Source of the DNA: Cryptomeria japonica
Taxonomy: Eukaryota; Streptophyta; Pinopsida; Cupressales; Cupressaceae
DNA: 64,000 nt
Assembly: GCF_030272615.1 (NCBI RefSeq)
Contig: NC_081414.1
Coordinates: 527,725,137-527,789,136 of the forward strand
Reading direction: 5' to 3'
The notes under the pieces were generated by a model that saw only the letters and a list, made by a program, of their open reading frames with translations, ran no database searches and was not told where the DNA came from. This document shows, in pieces, positions 1-10,640 of the stretch. A program made the position numbers and the translations under genes. The first letter of the stretch is position 1, and every line of letters starts with the position of its first letter.

Positions 1-639
1 TTAGGTGAAGAGACGGTGAAGAATTCTATGACAAACTTATGAGGAGACTGTAAGAAATTCTATAGCAGATTGTAAAGAGATAGTAATCAGTTTTATGGGA
101 GATTTATGATCAGCATAAATCCATTGTCAAAACAAGAAATCTATCAAGATAAGTTCCATCTATTGAATTGGGCATTAAGGTTTATCTTTAATGTTGTTTG
201 GCGCTAGTGCCACAACATTGGAAACAATACTCATATATTTGCTAGTCAGAGAGTGACATGAGAAGCCACAGTCTTACTGTAGACAAAACCAATTCGATGC
301 TCTCTTTCATAGCATGTACAGATTTACAGAGAAGGATCTTCATTTGAATGCATGGCTGGGAAGATTATTGAGGAAGATCGATGCCACATTGATACTGCTG
401 AGTGTCCTATGAATATGGGCTCAACATCTCACAGATCCTGGTTATGTCAGATGAACACAACAACTAAAAGTATGTGTATCAAAGAGCAACCATCAAATGA
501 GATCTAAATCTTCAAGTGCAAAGAATCAGGAATGAACAATTGTTGGATTGCGAGGAAGACTAATAAACAAAGAGATAAGTAATCTAGGTTTGATTAATGG
601 TCATGAATTTCATATGTAGTTATTAATTCATGCAATTAC
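1..639. other. no recognisable gene; probable retroelement-internal DNA
   Basis: I see no open reading frame or family motif in this stretch. It leads directly into the importin-beta fragment and lies upstream of a polypurine tract and LTR start near 1669. It may therefore be the internal region of a non-autonomous LTR element, but that is inference only. Confidence 0.35.
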
Positions 640-1032
640 ATTATGCGTGTTATTTGTGAATCAACATTGTCAGTAGGTGTCCGCACACGACAAGCTGCAT
701 TTGAATATCTTGTTTCAATTTCTTGAACGTACTATGAGAAACTTGCCCCTTACATGCAGGACATCTTTAGAATCACAACAAAAGCAATTAAAAGTGATGA
801 AGAGCTTGTTGCTCTTTAGGCTATAGAGTTTTGAAGTACTATTTGTGATGAAGAATTTAGGAAGAATATGGAGGGACTTTAGTGGAGATTCTGAGATTTC
901 ACATTTCCATTCTATAAACAAGTATTTGCCTGCAGAAGTGCAACAATCCATGAGGAAGCAATTTTGGCCATAGGGGCTCTTGTTTATGCTACTGGTGGTG
1001 AATTTGCTAAGTACATGCCAGAGTTCTATAAG
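640..1032 (+). pseudogene. importin subunit beta-1 (karyopherin beta) fragment, broken
   Basis: Importin beta-1 is a HEAT-repeat nuclear import receptor. The translation carries plant importin-beta blocks: TRQAAFEYLVSIS, TYYEKLAPYMQDIF, then after a frameshift near 870 DFSGDSEI, and then RSATIHEEAILAIGALVYAT followed by EFAKYMPEFYK. In-frame stops interrupt it (TGA after LVSIS, TAG after DEELVAL, TGA after AIEF). The last block normally lies roughly 300 residues downstream of the preceding one, so a large internal piece is missing. The blocks are joined without introns, which suggests an mRNA-derived copy. Identity rests on recognising conserved importin-beta sequence, not on an alignment. 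It cannot encode a functional receptor. LTR-type sequence follows closely, so capture by a retroelement is possible. Confidence 0.8.
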
Positions 1033-1659
1033 TCATGTTTTGCAGGTGATCTTTCGAGATAAAGAAAGGACAGACCAAGAAGCATAAGAGATTTCATTCA
1101 AGGGAGAAAGAACTCGATGTTTGCAGTCATAGGACTGAGTTAACAACGGTTAGTATTTATCGAAGAAGAAGGACCCATACAGTTTGTCCTTGCGATCTGG
1201 TTCTTCGAAGAGGAGGTCAGATGGTTGATATCAGATTCAAAGGGAGTCTAACATTTCATCAGAAGCAACCTTAGACAAGGAGGTCAGAAGGTTGATATCA
1301 GGTTTAGAGGGAGCCACACCATCATGAAGATATGCTTAATTCATTTTTCTCTGTGAGAGAGAAGTTTGAGGAGCAAGCCCTTGTTAAATACACTCTTCTC
1401 TGTGAGGGAGAAGTTTGAGGAGAAGGCCCTTGTTCCACCCTCTGGGAGTAGTCATGGTGAACGTCATGATGAGATGAAAACATCACGTTGAGCAAATCAA
1501 TGATGGGCACTTGTGTTGATATGCATTCTCATACATGGGAGTAGTCATGATGGATGTCATCATGTTGAGTACCATGATGAACCATGTTCCACCCTCTAGG
1601 AGTAGCCATGGTGGATGTCATTTCATGACTATATTATTAACAAGGATTCCTCCCTAGCT
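1033..1659. other. short-repeat-rich segment upstream of a polypurine tract
   Basis: No gene is seen. The segment holds imperfect direct repeats: a block reading gaggaggtcaga at 1211 and similarly near 1279, a ctctgtgagggagaagtttg type block at about 1350 and 1398, and a gggagtagtcatg type block at 1444, 1539 and 1600. Repeats of this sort just before a polypurine tract are usual in the 3' untranslated part of LTR retrotransposons. Confidence 0.5.
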
Positions 1660-1980
1660 AAGAGGGAGTGTTGATGTTGTAGTGGCCACCCTTGTGAAGA
1701 GACATATGGTGAAAGGGTGCCTCCCTCATATATATAGAAGATGTAAACTCATTCTCTGATCTGCTCAATTTATGTGAAGAGCAGTTTATATATTAGTTAG
1801 AGCAGATCGATCCTGTGAAGACGACCAATCAGATTTGTTCTTGTGAAATTTGCTTCAAGGAGTGAAGCAACATATATTGGGCCTGTATCTTGCATTATTG
1901 CTAGACATATTTGATATATAAAGAAGACATTTTATGCTGGGTATTTCTCCCTCGAGTAGGAGGGTTTTCCCTTGGAGATC
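1660..1980 (+). mobile_element. Copia-type polypurine tract and LTR (partial or solo)
   Basis: The purine run AAGAGGGAG (1660-1668) is followed by TGTTGATG, the usual start of an LTR. The same tract precedes the LTRs at 3083 and 9838. A TATA-like tatatatag near 1719 would fit an LTR promoter. The right end is not defined; it must lie before the Copia coding tail at 1984. No primer-binding site or target duplication was found, so whether this is a solo LTR or a truncated element is open. Confidence 0.55.
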
Positions 1981-1983
1981 TAA

Positions 1984-2064
1984 ATTGCAGATATTCTGAC
2001 CAAACCTCTTTCCAGAGTGAAGGTTGATCACTTCAGAAAAGGTTTAGGTATGATAGAAAGGTAA
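1984..2064 (+). pseudogene. Copia polyprotein C-terminal tail (RNase H end)
   Basis: The reading frame gives IADILTKPLSRVKVDHF followed by a short tail and TAA at 2062. This is the hallmark C-terminus of Ty1/Copia RNase H (ADxLTKPL...). It closely matches the tail of the element at 4940-10337 (ADILTKPLARVKIDHF). Everything upstream of it in this element is missing, so this is a truncated relic. Confidence 0.85.
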
Positions 2065-3082
2065 TTTGCTTTGTAATCTGTATTTGCATATCAATAAGAT
2101 GTTTAATGTGTAAACTTCTTCGTCATGAAATGACATTTTGGATTTTATCCCCTGGGTTCATATCTAAGAGGTGACGATCTCTCAAGATAATGAACACTTG
2201 TATGTAGACATTATAAGGTGACGACCTTATAATGTCCAAACCAGTTATCATGTTGGATCTCTGGTGTGTCATGTATGTACCATGATTGTGTTGTGGTAAA
2301 ACATTTGCATAAGGTGTTTTGTGCACATACCACAACTTGGATAAGATGAGAATTTAAATCTCTCATATGATTATCCTTAAGTATTGCGCGTTTAGGCAAT
2401 ACTGATATCACATGCTTAGGTGATATCCTGTCATCACAAGATTGATGTGATGGACATTTGTATCACATGTTTAGGTGATACTTCATATCTTGTGATTAGG
2501 TGATATGATTTTCTAAGATGAGAATTTAAATCTTTCTCATATATCCTTAAGTATTGCGTGTTTAGGAAATACTGATATCATATGCTTAGGTGATATCCTG
2601 TCATCACAAGATTGACGTGATGGACATTTGTATCATGTGTTTAGGTGATATGATTTTCTAAGATGAGAATTTAAATCTTTCTCATATATCCTTAAGTATT
2701 GCGTGTTTAGGCAATACTGATATCACATGCTTAGGTGATATCTTGTCATCATAAGATTGACGTGATGGACATTTGTATCACGTGTTTAGGTGATACTTCA
2801 TATCATGTGATTAGGTGATATGATTTTCTAAGATGAGAATTTAAATCTTTCTCATATATCCTTAAGTATTGCGTGTTTAGGCAATACTGATATCACATGC
2901 TTAGGTGATATCTTGTCATCACAAGATTGACGTGATGGACATTTGTATCACGTGTTTAGGTGATACTTCATATCATATGATTAGGTGGTATGATTTTCTA
3001 GAATGTCTAAAATGCTAACTATCATTTGAATTGTGATGCTTGAATATATTGTTTACATTCATCTTACCTAGCTAAGAGGGAG
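2065..3082 (+). mobile_element. 3' untranslated region and polypurine tract of the truncated Copia element
   Basis: The start resembles the 3' untranslated region of the Copia element at 9431-9837: both contain taaacttctt, a gaacacttgtat block and ggtgacga motifs. It ends in GCTAAGAGGGAG (3071-3082) directly before TGTTAATG at 3083. The middle is filled by the tandem repeats described separately. Confidence 0.7.
2342..2999 (+). repeat. four tandem copies of a roughly 170-bp unit
   Basis: The unit start taagatgagaatttaaatct recurs at 2342, 2514, 2659 and 2829, giving spacings of 172, 145 and 170 bases. The second copy lacks about 25 bases. Each unit contains several TTAGGTGATA motifs in alternation with TATCAC, so short inverted pairs occur throughout. 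No open reading frame runs through it. It lies in the 3' untranslated region of a Copia element. Confidence 0.9.
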
Positions 3083-3875
3083 TGTTAATGCATGATAGCT
3101 TCGGTAAGATAAATGATTGAATGAGAGATAAATGAAGTCTCTCATTCAATCATTTATCATATGGATAACTATGATAAAACCTTCAAGCAATTAATTCCTC
3201 TTTGATAGCCATTCTACATTTGCATATAAATAACCTATTCAGTTTGATCAAACCCTTAACATTGATAATCATATTATATCTTTTGTTTATGTTCATCGAT
3301 TTTAATCTTGCACTCCGATTTATATCGACTAACATAAGTGACAATAAATAAATGACTAATCAAGGCACCGATTAATATCGGGTTGCATATCGGGTGGCAT
3401 AATAAAGGTTACCGATAGTTATCGGTTGTTAAGCCTACATCGATAGTATCGGTTGTTAAGGCTAACATGCCGATAACTATCGGCTGTTAGTATCGTGCAA
3501 ACACCAATAGTTATCGGTTGATTAAAGGTTAAGCATACACCGATATTTATCGGTTGTTAAAATATAAACATGCACTGGTTGACATTGGTTATTAATATGC
3601 ATCGTTTGTTAGTTATATAATTAGCAAAGAAGCACGATCAAGTAATGTCTTGATCGATCATGACCGATCAAGGCATTGCTTGGTCATACCCCGCTTGCTA
3701 TATATATATCGAATGACATTTGTGAGAAAGGACATAGAAATTAATAAATGCTCCTCTCACCTGCCATACAAAAGAAGATAATCAGATTTATCATATAAAT
3801 AGATAATACATAGATCAAGAAAATATAACTAGAATATATCTTGCACATTGAACAGAGAATTGAACATCATTTACA
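3083..3875 (+). mobile_element. Copia-type LTR with palindromic repeats
   Basis: It starts with TGTTAATG right after a polypurine tract and probably ends at TTTACA (3871-3875), where the 545-bp host repeat begins. It contains a TATA-like tataaataa near 3226, a perfect 21-bp inverted repeat (3108-3128 with 3138-3158) and five palindromes of the type CCGATANNTATCGG (3412-3553). The right boundary is inferred from the break in the host repeat, not from a second LTR. Confidence 0.6.
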
Positions 3876-4939
3876 CTTTTGAGTTTGCAACACTTCGAAC
3901 AAGGTTGGGTTAAATTTAGAAAACCGTACTAGAAATAATCCTTTAAGCAAATGAATGAACGAGTTATTTTCTCTTTTGTAAGTGTTGAATGACAGTTTTT
4001 AAAGTCCCAAGTATGCTGGTAGAGTATCTGCTTGATGCACATGTTATTGCTGTATTAGAGTAGTAGTGATAATCTGCATTAAATCTTATCATTATGTCCT
4101 AAGAAATGGTAGGGGTCTCCAACTTACCCACATGGATCAGTGAACACGAAAATAACGTAGCTAAAAGTTTTGCTTTTTCTTAATTTCATTGTAACATTTG
4201 CATAGTCCAATGACAGATTCCATACAAATACCTTGCGATCCAAGGAATTTCATAGGGCAAACCAGGACATAGGTCAATTGTTGCACATATATGTGTATAG
4301 GTGGAGACTGATCTGCTTAGACTTTATCTGCTACCAAGTCAATAATCCTAAATGTATTTACAATGATTTCAGAGTACTGTTTCTCCGTAAATGCAAGACA
4401 AGATTTGATAATTTGACTTACATTTGAGTTTGCAACACTTCGAACAAGGTTGGGTTAAATTTAGAAAACTGTACTAAAAATAATCCTTTAAGCAAATGAA
4501 TGAACGAGTTATTTTCTCTTTTGTAAGTGTTGAATGACAGTTTTTAAAGTCCCAAGTATGTTGGTAGAGTATCTGCTTGATGCACATGTTATTGCTGTAT
4601 TAGAGTAGTAGTGATAATCTGTATTAAATCTTATCATTATGTCCTAAGAAATGGTAGGGGTCTCCAACTTACCCACATGGATCAGTGAACACGAAAATAA
4701 CGTAGCTATAAGTTTTGCTTTTTCTTAAATTTCATTGTAACATTTGCATAGTCCAATGACAGATTCCATACAAATACCCTGTGATCCAAGGAATTTCATA
4801 TGGCAAACCAGGACATAGGTCAATTGTTGCACATAGATGTGTATAGGTGGAGACTGATCTGCTTAGACTTTATCTGCTACCAAGTCAATAATCCTAAATG
4901 TATTTACAATGATTTCAGAGTACTGTTTCTCCTTAAATG
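3876..4939 (+). repeat. 545-bp tandem repeat, copies 1 and 2
   Basis: The unit starting gagtttgcaacacttcgaac occurs at 3881 and 4426, exactly 545 bases apart, with only scattered differences. Copy 2 is interrupted at 4939 by a Copia insertion and resumes at 10338. The sequence is non-coding and looks like intron or upstream DNA of the VAL-type gene that follows. The left end of copy 1 is cut by the preceding LTR. Confidence 0.93.
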
Positions 4940-5438
4940 TGTTTAAATATAGTCTCAGTCGTAACACATAGAAAACTAATTCTGTTCTCTAATTGTCTCA
5001 GCACACAGAATAATAATTTTGTTATTTGCGATTTAATTAAGATTGGATTTTAGTTAAGAATTAAACTAACAAATTTGTTATGCAACGTCTTTAGCTGATT
5101 AAGGTAATAGCCGGTGTAGAAGGATCATGGCTCCACACAGGGGTCACGACCCTATGTGGAACCACGTGGTTCCACATAGGATCGTGACCCCCTGTGGAGG
5201 CATGATCCCATGGAAAATAAACGATATATATACGCCACCCTCCCTGATGGTTCCATGGTGGAAGATACACAGTGATCAGTGGTAGATATATTCAGTTACT
5301 TTTCGTATCTACAGAGGCAAATCGATAAAAGACACAAATCAGTTTTACATTCCTTCAATCATATGCTAACATTCTAAACTTGACGTCACAGCAAATCAGA
5401 TTGCTTAGTAAATCTATAATAGTCTATTTATATTTACA
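4940..5438 (+). repeat. 5' LTR of the Copia element
   Basis: The LTR is 499 bp and runs from TGTTTAAATATAG to TATTTACA. It contains a large GC-rich inverted repeat (5122-5208) centred on CACGTG, and a TATA-like atatatatac at about 5224. It is followed immediately by the primer-binding site at 5439. Confidence 0.95.
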
Positions 5439-5450
5439 TGGTATCAGAGC
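5439..5450 (+). other. primer-binding site, initiator tRNA-Met type
   Basis: TGGTATCAGAGC directly follows the 5' LTR. It is the standard Copia minus-strand priming site, complementary to the 3' end of initiator methionine tRNA. Confidence 0.93.
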
Positions 5451-5510
5451 CTAACTACTTAAGATCTGAATAGATTGAAAGCGAAGTTTACAAAATTGAA
5501 GAGTTCTAAA

Positions 5511-8500
5511 ATGGCGAACACAATCAGATTCGAGGACAGACTCGAAGGAGCAGCAAATTTTGTGGCTTGGAAAGTCAGAATTATGATAGTGTTAAAAGAG
5601 AACAAAGTAATCAAATTCATAAAAGAAGACAAGCCCGAACCTGAAGACGAACCTGAGAAAACTGTATGGAATGAGGGAAATGATAAAGCTGTAAAAATCA
5701 TGATAGATGCAGTAAGGGATCACATAATACCACTTATATTAAAATATGACAACGCATATGAAATGTTCAAAACCCTTGAAAGGACGTATGAAATAAACAA
5801 TCCGAGCAAAACCCTAGCTCTAAAAAGACAGTTGAACCACATAAGTATAAATAAAGGTGAAACAATAAACTCATACTTCATGAGGATAGGTTCACTCAGA
5901 GATCAACTGCAAAAACTTGATTATCATGTCGAGAAGCAAGAACTATCAATGATTACCCTAGACGGATTACCTGAATCCTGGGAATCATTCAAACAAGGCA
6001 TAAATGCAAGGGATAAATTCATAGAATTTGATCGACTAAGGGATGACTGTCTCCTTGAAGAATCAAGGCAAATGAAAGGGGGAAATCACAAAACTAAAGA
6101 TGAGGACCTCCACATTCTGAATACTGACTCCCGTAAGAAAGGCAAGAAGAGAAACTTCAAGAAGAGAAAATCCCATCATGGGAAAAGCTTTCATAAGAAA
6201 GACATGTCAAAAATCCAATGTCATAGATGTGATTAGTACGGACATATGTCATTTAATCGTCTTGACAAAGTAAAACAACAGGCATCATTTGCCAAAGTAG
6301 AGAGGAACACAAAACTTGAATCTAAGAAGTTTGTATTATATTCAGCACTATCAAGTCAAGCTTCAAACAAGTCTAACACTTGGGTGATAGACAGTGGATC
6401 GTCAAGACATGTCCCCGGATTCAGAGAATTTCTAGACTCAATGGAAAAGGGATCAAATGAAGAAGTAACAATAGGGGATGACTGCACATCCTGTAAAAGG
6501 TGTCGGGACATGTACAATCAAACTGAAGTCTGGAATCTCAATCCAACTCAGCGGGGTACTATTTGTACCAGGCATAAAAAGGAGCTTAGTCTCTATCTCT
6601 GCACTTGAGGATGACGGATATAGAGTCTCATTAATAGAAGGAAAGGTAATGACATGGCCAAAAACAGCCACCTTCAAAAGAGCACAAGTGATTGGTTACA
6701 GACAAGGGCACCTATATGAATTGTGTAATGAGCCAAATCAAACCTTACTTCATGAAGTCATAGATCAAGCAAAACTTTGGCATAGAAGACTAGGGCACTT
6801 ACATTTCATGCTCTACCCTCTATGGAGAAATTAGTCACTGGACTACCTAAACTAAAGCCAATTCATTCAGATGTTTGTAAAGGATGTGCACTAGGGAAAA
6901 ACACTAAAAGCGCTTTTCCCTGCAGTTCTAGAAAAACTAAAGGAGTACTAGAACTAGTTCACTTTGACTTATGTGGGCCTATGTCTAAACCATCACTAGG
7001 AAACGCATTATACTATGTAATCTTTGTAGACGATTTTTCTAGGAAAACTTGGATTTATTTCCTTAAAAGTAAAGAATCTGAAGATATTCTTAGGAAATTT
7101 AATGAGTTCAAATCTATTACAGAAAATCACTCTGTAGGAAAATCAAAACTCTTAGGACTGACAATGGTAGGGAATACACATCAGAAGTATTTAAAGAGTT
7201 TTGTAAAGATGCTGGGATTAAGAGGGAGTTCACTGTACCCTACAATCCTCAACAAAATGGGGTTGCTGAAAGAAAAAATACAACAATAGTAGAAGCTGCA
7301 AGAGCTATGTTGTTAGATCAAAACCTAGAAACTGCACTTTGGGGAGAAGCCACTAATACCGCTGTATACATTCAAAACAGATGTCCTCACTCATATTGGT
7401 GACAAAACTCCTGAAGAAGTCTTTACTGGAATTAACCCTGATATTAGCCATCTCAAAATATTTGGATGTCCTATTTATATTCATATACCTAAGGAGAAAA
7501 GAACTAAATTAGAACCTACTGGACAGAAAGGGATTTTTGTAGGATATAGTGAAACATCTAAAGCCTACCGAATATTCATCCTTGGTCAAAGACAAATAGA
7601 ATTAAGCAGAGATGTCATATTTGAGGAAGATATAGCTATTAACAAAACAAGGAGTTCCATCACACCTGAAATCCCATCTAATTCCATTAATTTGGAAGAA
7701 GATTCTCTTTCTGAAACTTAGAGGGAGCATCCTGAGGATAACACCTTGGAACTTGAGAACACTACAACAAAGAATCCCAAGAAGAGACCACCATGGGCCA
7801 CTAAAACAGTACAGGAAGCAGAATCCTTTGCAGCACCTAGAGGAACAGTTAGAGAAAGCAAAAGACCTTAAAAGTTTTCTAGCTATGTTACTCTAATGAC
7901 GGACCTCATAAATGCTGAACCTTCAAGTGCCGGAGAGGCTCTGAAACAGCAAGTATGGAAGGATGCCATGATAGAGGAATATCAATCTATCTTAAAGAAT
8001 GATGTGTGGAAAATTGTGCCTAGACCTAAAGGAAAATCAGTTGTATCTTCTAAATGGCTCTTTAAAATTAAGCATGCTTTTATAGAAAAACATAAGGCAA
8101 GATTTGTTGCTCGAGGCTTCTCTCAGAAGGAAGGAATTGACTATGAAGAAACATTTGCACCTGTTGCACGATACACTTCTGTCAGAACAATCCTGGCTAT
8201 AGCAGCATCTAAAGGATGGAAAGTTCATCAAATGGATGTAAAAACTGCATTTTTGAATGGAACAATTGAAGAAGTATATCTAGAGCAACCTGAGGGATTT
8301 GAGGTAAATAATGCTAAAACACATTTATGCAAGTTAGAGAAAGCACTGTATGGATTAAAACAAGCTCCCAGAGCATGGTACGAAGAATTGACAGTTACTT
8401 ATTAGAGATAGGTTTCTCTAAAAACATTGCTGATCCAAATCTGTATTTCAAAATAATCAAAGGTGAAATGTTGATACTCATATTATATGTAGATGACTTA

Positions 8501-9430
8501 TTAATTACAAGTGAAGATCATCTCATTGCAAAATGCAAACAGGAACTAGCTTCAGAGTTTGAGATGAAGGATTTAGGTCTACTCCATTATTTCCTTGGAT
8601 TAGAAGTATGGCAAAAACCAGATGGTATTTATCTAAATCAAGGTAAATACACCATTGACATTCTGAAGAGATTTGGAATGATGAATTGTAAGCCAATGTC
8701 ATCTCCTATGGAAACAAACCTACATAAACTAAAAGAAGCTATAGCAGATTCCAAATTTGCAGACCCAACATTATACAGACAGATTATTGGATCATTAATG
8801 TACCTAGTCAATACCAGACTTGATATATGTTATGCAGTAAATGCACTCAGCCAACACATGGTTGAACCCAAAGAAATACACTTGGTTGCAGTAAAGCATA
8901 TATTGAGATATCTACAAGGTACCTTGGACTATGGACTGCATTATGAACACACTGCATTGAACCTACATGGATACTCTGATTCAGACTGGGTTGGAAGCGT
9001 GATAGACAAGAAGAGCACTTCAGGATGTTGTTTCAACTTAGGGTCAGCTATGGTATCTTGGATCTGCAGAAAACAATCTTCCGTAGCTTAGAGCTCCATA
9101 GAGGCTGAATATATAGCTGCATCCATGGCAGCTAAGGAAGCAGTATGGTTGAGGAAATTGATAGTAGGACTGTTTGGTGAAAGTCTGAAGCCTACTATCA
9201 TTCATTGTGACAATCAGAGCTGCATTAAACTTTCAGTGAATCCAGTTTTTCATGATAGATCCAAGCACATTGAGATCCCATATCACTATGTAAGAGACAT
9301 GACAGAGAGAAAGGTAATAAGACTGGAATATGTCAATACAGGAGACAAGACAGCTGACATTCTCACCAAACCCCTAGCAAGAGTGAAAATTGATCACTTC
9401 AAGAGGTATCTTGGTATGGTTAAAATGTAA
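5511..9430 (+). pseudogene. Copia gag-pol polyprotein, decayed
   Basis: The ATG at 5511 begins MANTIRFEDRLEGAANF, a normal Copia gag start; the longer open frame from 5475 begins only with TTG. Gag ends in a zinc knuckle (CHRCD...YGHM) broken by TAG at 6234. Protease is visible as WVIDSGSS (6381-6404), with a frameshift near 6480. The pre-integrase HHCC motif (WHRRLGH...CKGC) lies at about 6777-6900, and the integrase core has VHFDLCGP and a later NPQQNGVAERKN in another frame. RT has KTAFLNG and YVDD (8486-8497), with a frameshift near 8400. RNase H starts at DSDWVGS, has TAG at 9089 and ends ADILTKPL, with stop at 9428. Further frameshifts lie near 7140 and 7390, with stops near 7720 and 7870. 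It is not functional. Confidence 0.95.
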
Positions 9431-9837
9431 TTGATGTCTAAAATTTATGTAAACTTCTTAGTCATATATTTGAGTATAGGAAGTATGTAACCTTTCCCTG
9501 TGTTCACTCCTAAAGGATGACGATTCTTTAGTTAATGAACACTTGTATTTTAACATTGTAAGGTGACGATCTTATAAATGTTTGGAAGATCATATAAACT
9601 GAAAATCAGACAACTTGAATATCAGTAATATGATAAGTTATAGTAGACATTATATAAGCGGATTAATGTCAGTGCACATACTATAACAGGGATATCAAAG
9701 TGAGTATATCCTTAGTATCACAGGCTGATACTTAAACTTGGATATCAAATTGAGTATATCCTTAGTTTCACCTAGGTGATGTGATTCTCATGAGCTCAGT
9801 TAAGTTTTAGGTCTATACTCCTAAGACTAAGAGGGAG
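9431..9837 (+). other. 3' untranslated region and polypurine tract of the Copia element
   Basis: This is non-coding sequence after the RNase H stop. It has ggtgacga motifs shared with the truncated Copia relic at 2065-3082. The purine run GACTAAGAGGGAG ends at 9837, directly before the 3' LTR, and would prime plus-strand synthesis. Confidence 0.85.
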
Positions 9838-10337
9838 TGTTAAAATATAGTCTCAGTCGTAACACACAGAAAACTAATTCTGTTCTCTAATTGTCTCAGC
9901 ACACAGAATAATAATTTTGTTATTTGCGATTTAATTAAGATTGGAATTTAGTTAAGAATTAAACAAACAAATTTGTTATGCAACGTCTTTAGCTGATTAA
10001 GGTAATAGCCGGTGTTTCCATGGGATCGTGGCTCCACACAGGGGTCACGACCCTATGTGGAACCACATGGTTCCACATAGGATCGCGACCCCCTGTGGAG
10101 GCATGATCCCATGGAAAATAAACGATATATATACGCCACCCTCCTTGATGAACATGGTGGAAGATACACAGCGATCAGTGGTAGATATATTCAGTTACTT
10201 TTCGTATCTACAGAGGCAAATCGATAAAAGACACAAATTGGTTTTACATTCCTTCAATCATATGCTAACATTCTAAACTTGACGTCACAGCATATCAGAT
10301 TGCTCAGTAAATCTATAATAGTCTATTTATATTTACA
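9838..10337 (+). repeat. 3' LTR of the Copia element
   Basis: The LTR is 500 bp, from TGTTAAAATATAG to ATTTACA, and is followed by the AAATG target duplication. It keeps both full arms of the large inverted repeat (10015-10117), whereas the 5' LTR has lost the outer part of the left arm. Confidence 0.95.
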
Positions 10338-10640
10338 AAATGCAAGACAAGATTTGATAATTTGACTTACATTTGAGTTTGCAACACTTCGAACAAGGTT
10401 GGGTTAAATTTAGAAAACTGTACTAGAAATAATCCTTTAAGCAAATGAATGAACAAGTTATTTTCTCTTTTGAAGTGTTGAATGACAGTTTTTAAAGTCC
10501 CAAGTTTGTTGGTAGAGTATCTGCTTGATGCACATGTTACTGCTGTATTAGAGTAGTAGTGATAATCTGCATTAACTTTTTTGTCCTAAGAAATGGTAGG
10601 GGTCTCCAACTTACCCACATGGATCAGTGAACACGAAAAC
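10338..10640 (+). repeat. end of copy 2 and partial copy 3 of the 545-bp tandem repeat
   Basis: Sequence resumes with AAATGCAAGACAAG after the Copia element. The unit start gagtttgcaac reappears at 10375. Removing the insertion and one target copy gives a spacing of 546 from copy 2. Similarity stops near 10640, where copy 3 passes into unique sequence leading to the VAL exons. Confidence 0.9.

Larger units (their letters stand above)
4940..10337 (+). mobile_element. near-complete Ty1/Copia LTR retrotransposon
   Basis: This is a 5398-bp element with both LTRs, primer-binding site, gag-pol in Copia order (gag, protease, integrase, RT, RNase H), polypurine tract and a perfect 5-bp target duplication AAATG (4935-4939 and 10338-10342). 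The LTRs differ at roughly 20 positions out of 500 by eye, so the insertion is fairly old. The coding region has several stops and frameshifts and is inactive. It is inserted in the second unit of a 545-bp tandem repeat, in the same orientation as the VAL-type gene downstream. Confidence 0.96.

Noticed and set aside
2342-2999. CRISPR-like regular repeats
   Set aside because: Units of about 170 bases repeat throughout without unique spacers, and lie in a retroelement untranslated region in a plant genome.
5475-5510. extended gag start of the Copia element
   Set aside because: The longer frame begins with TTG; the ATG at 5511 gives the usual gag N-terminus.
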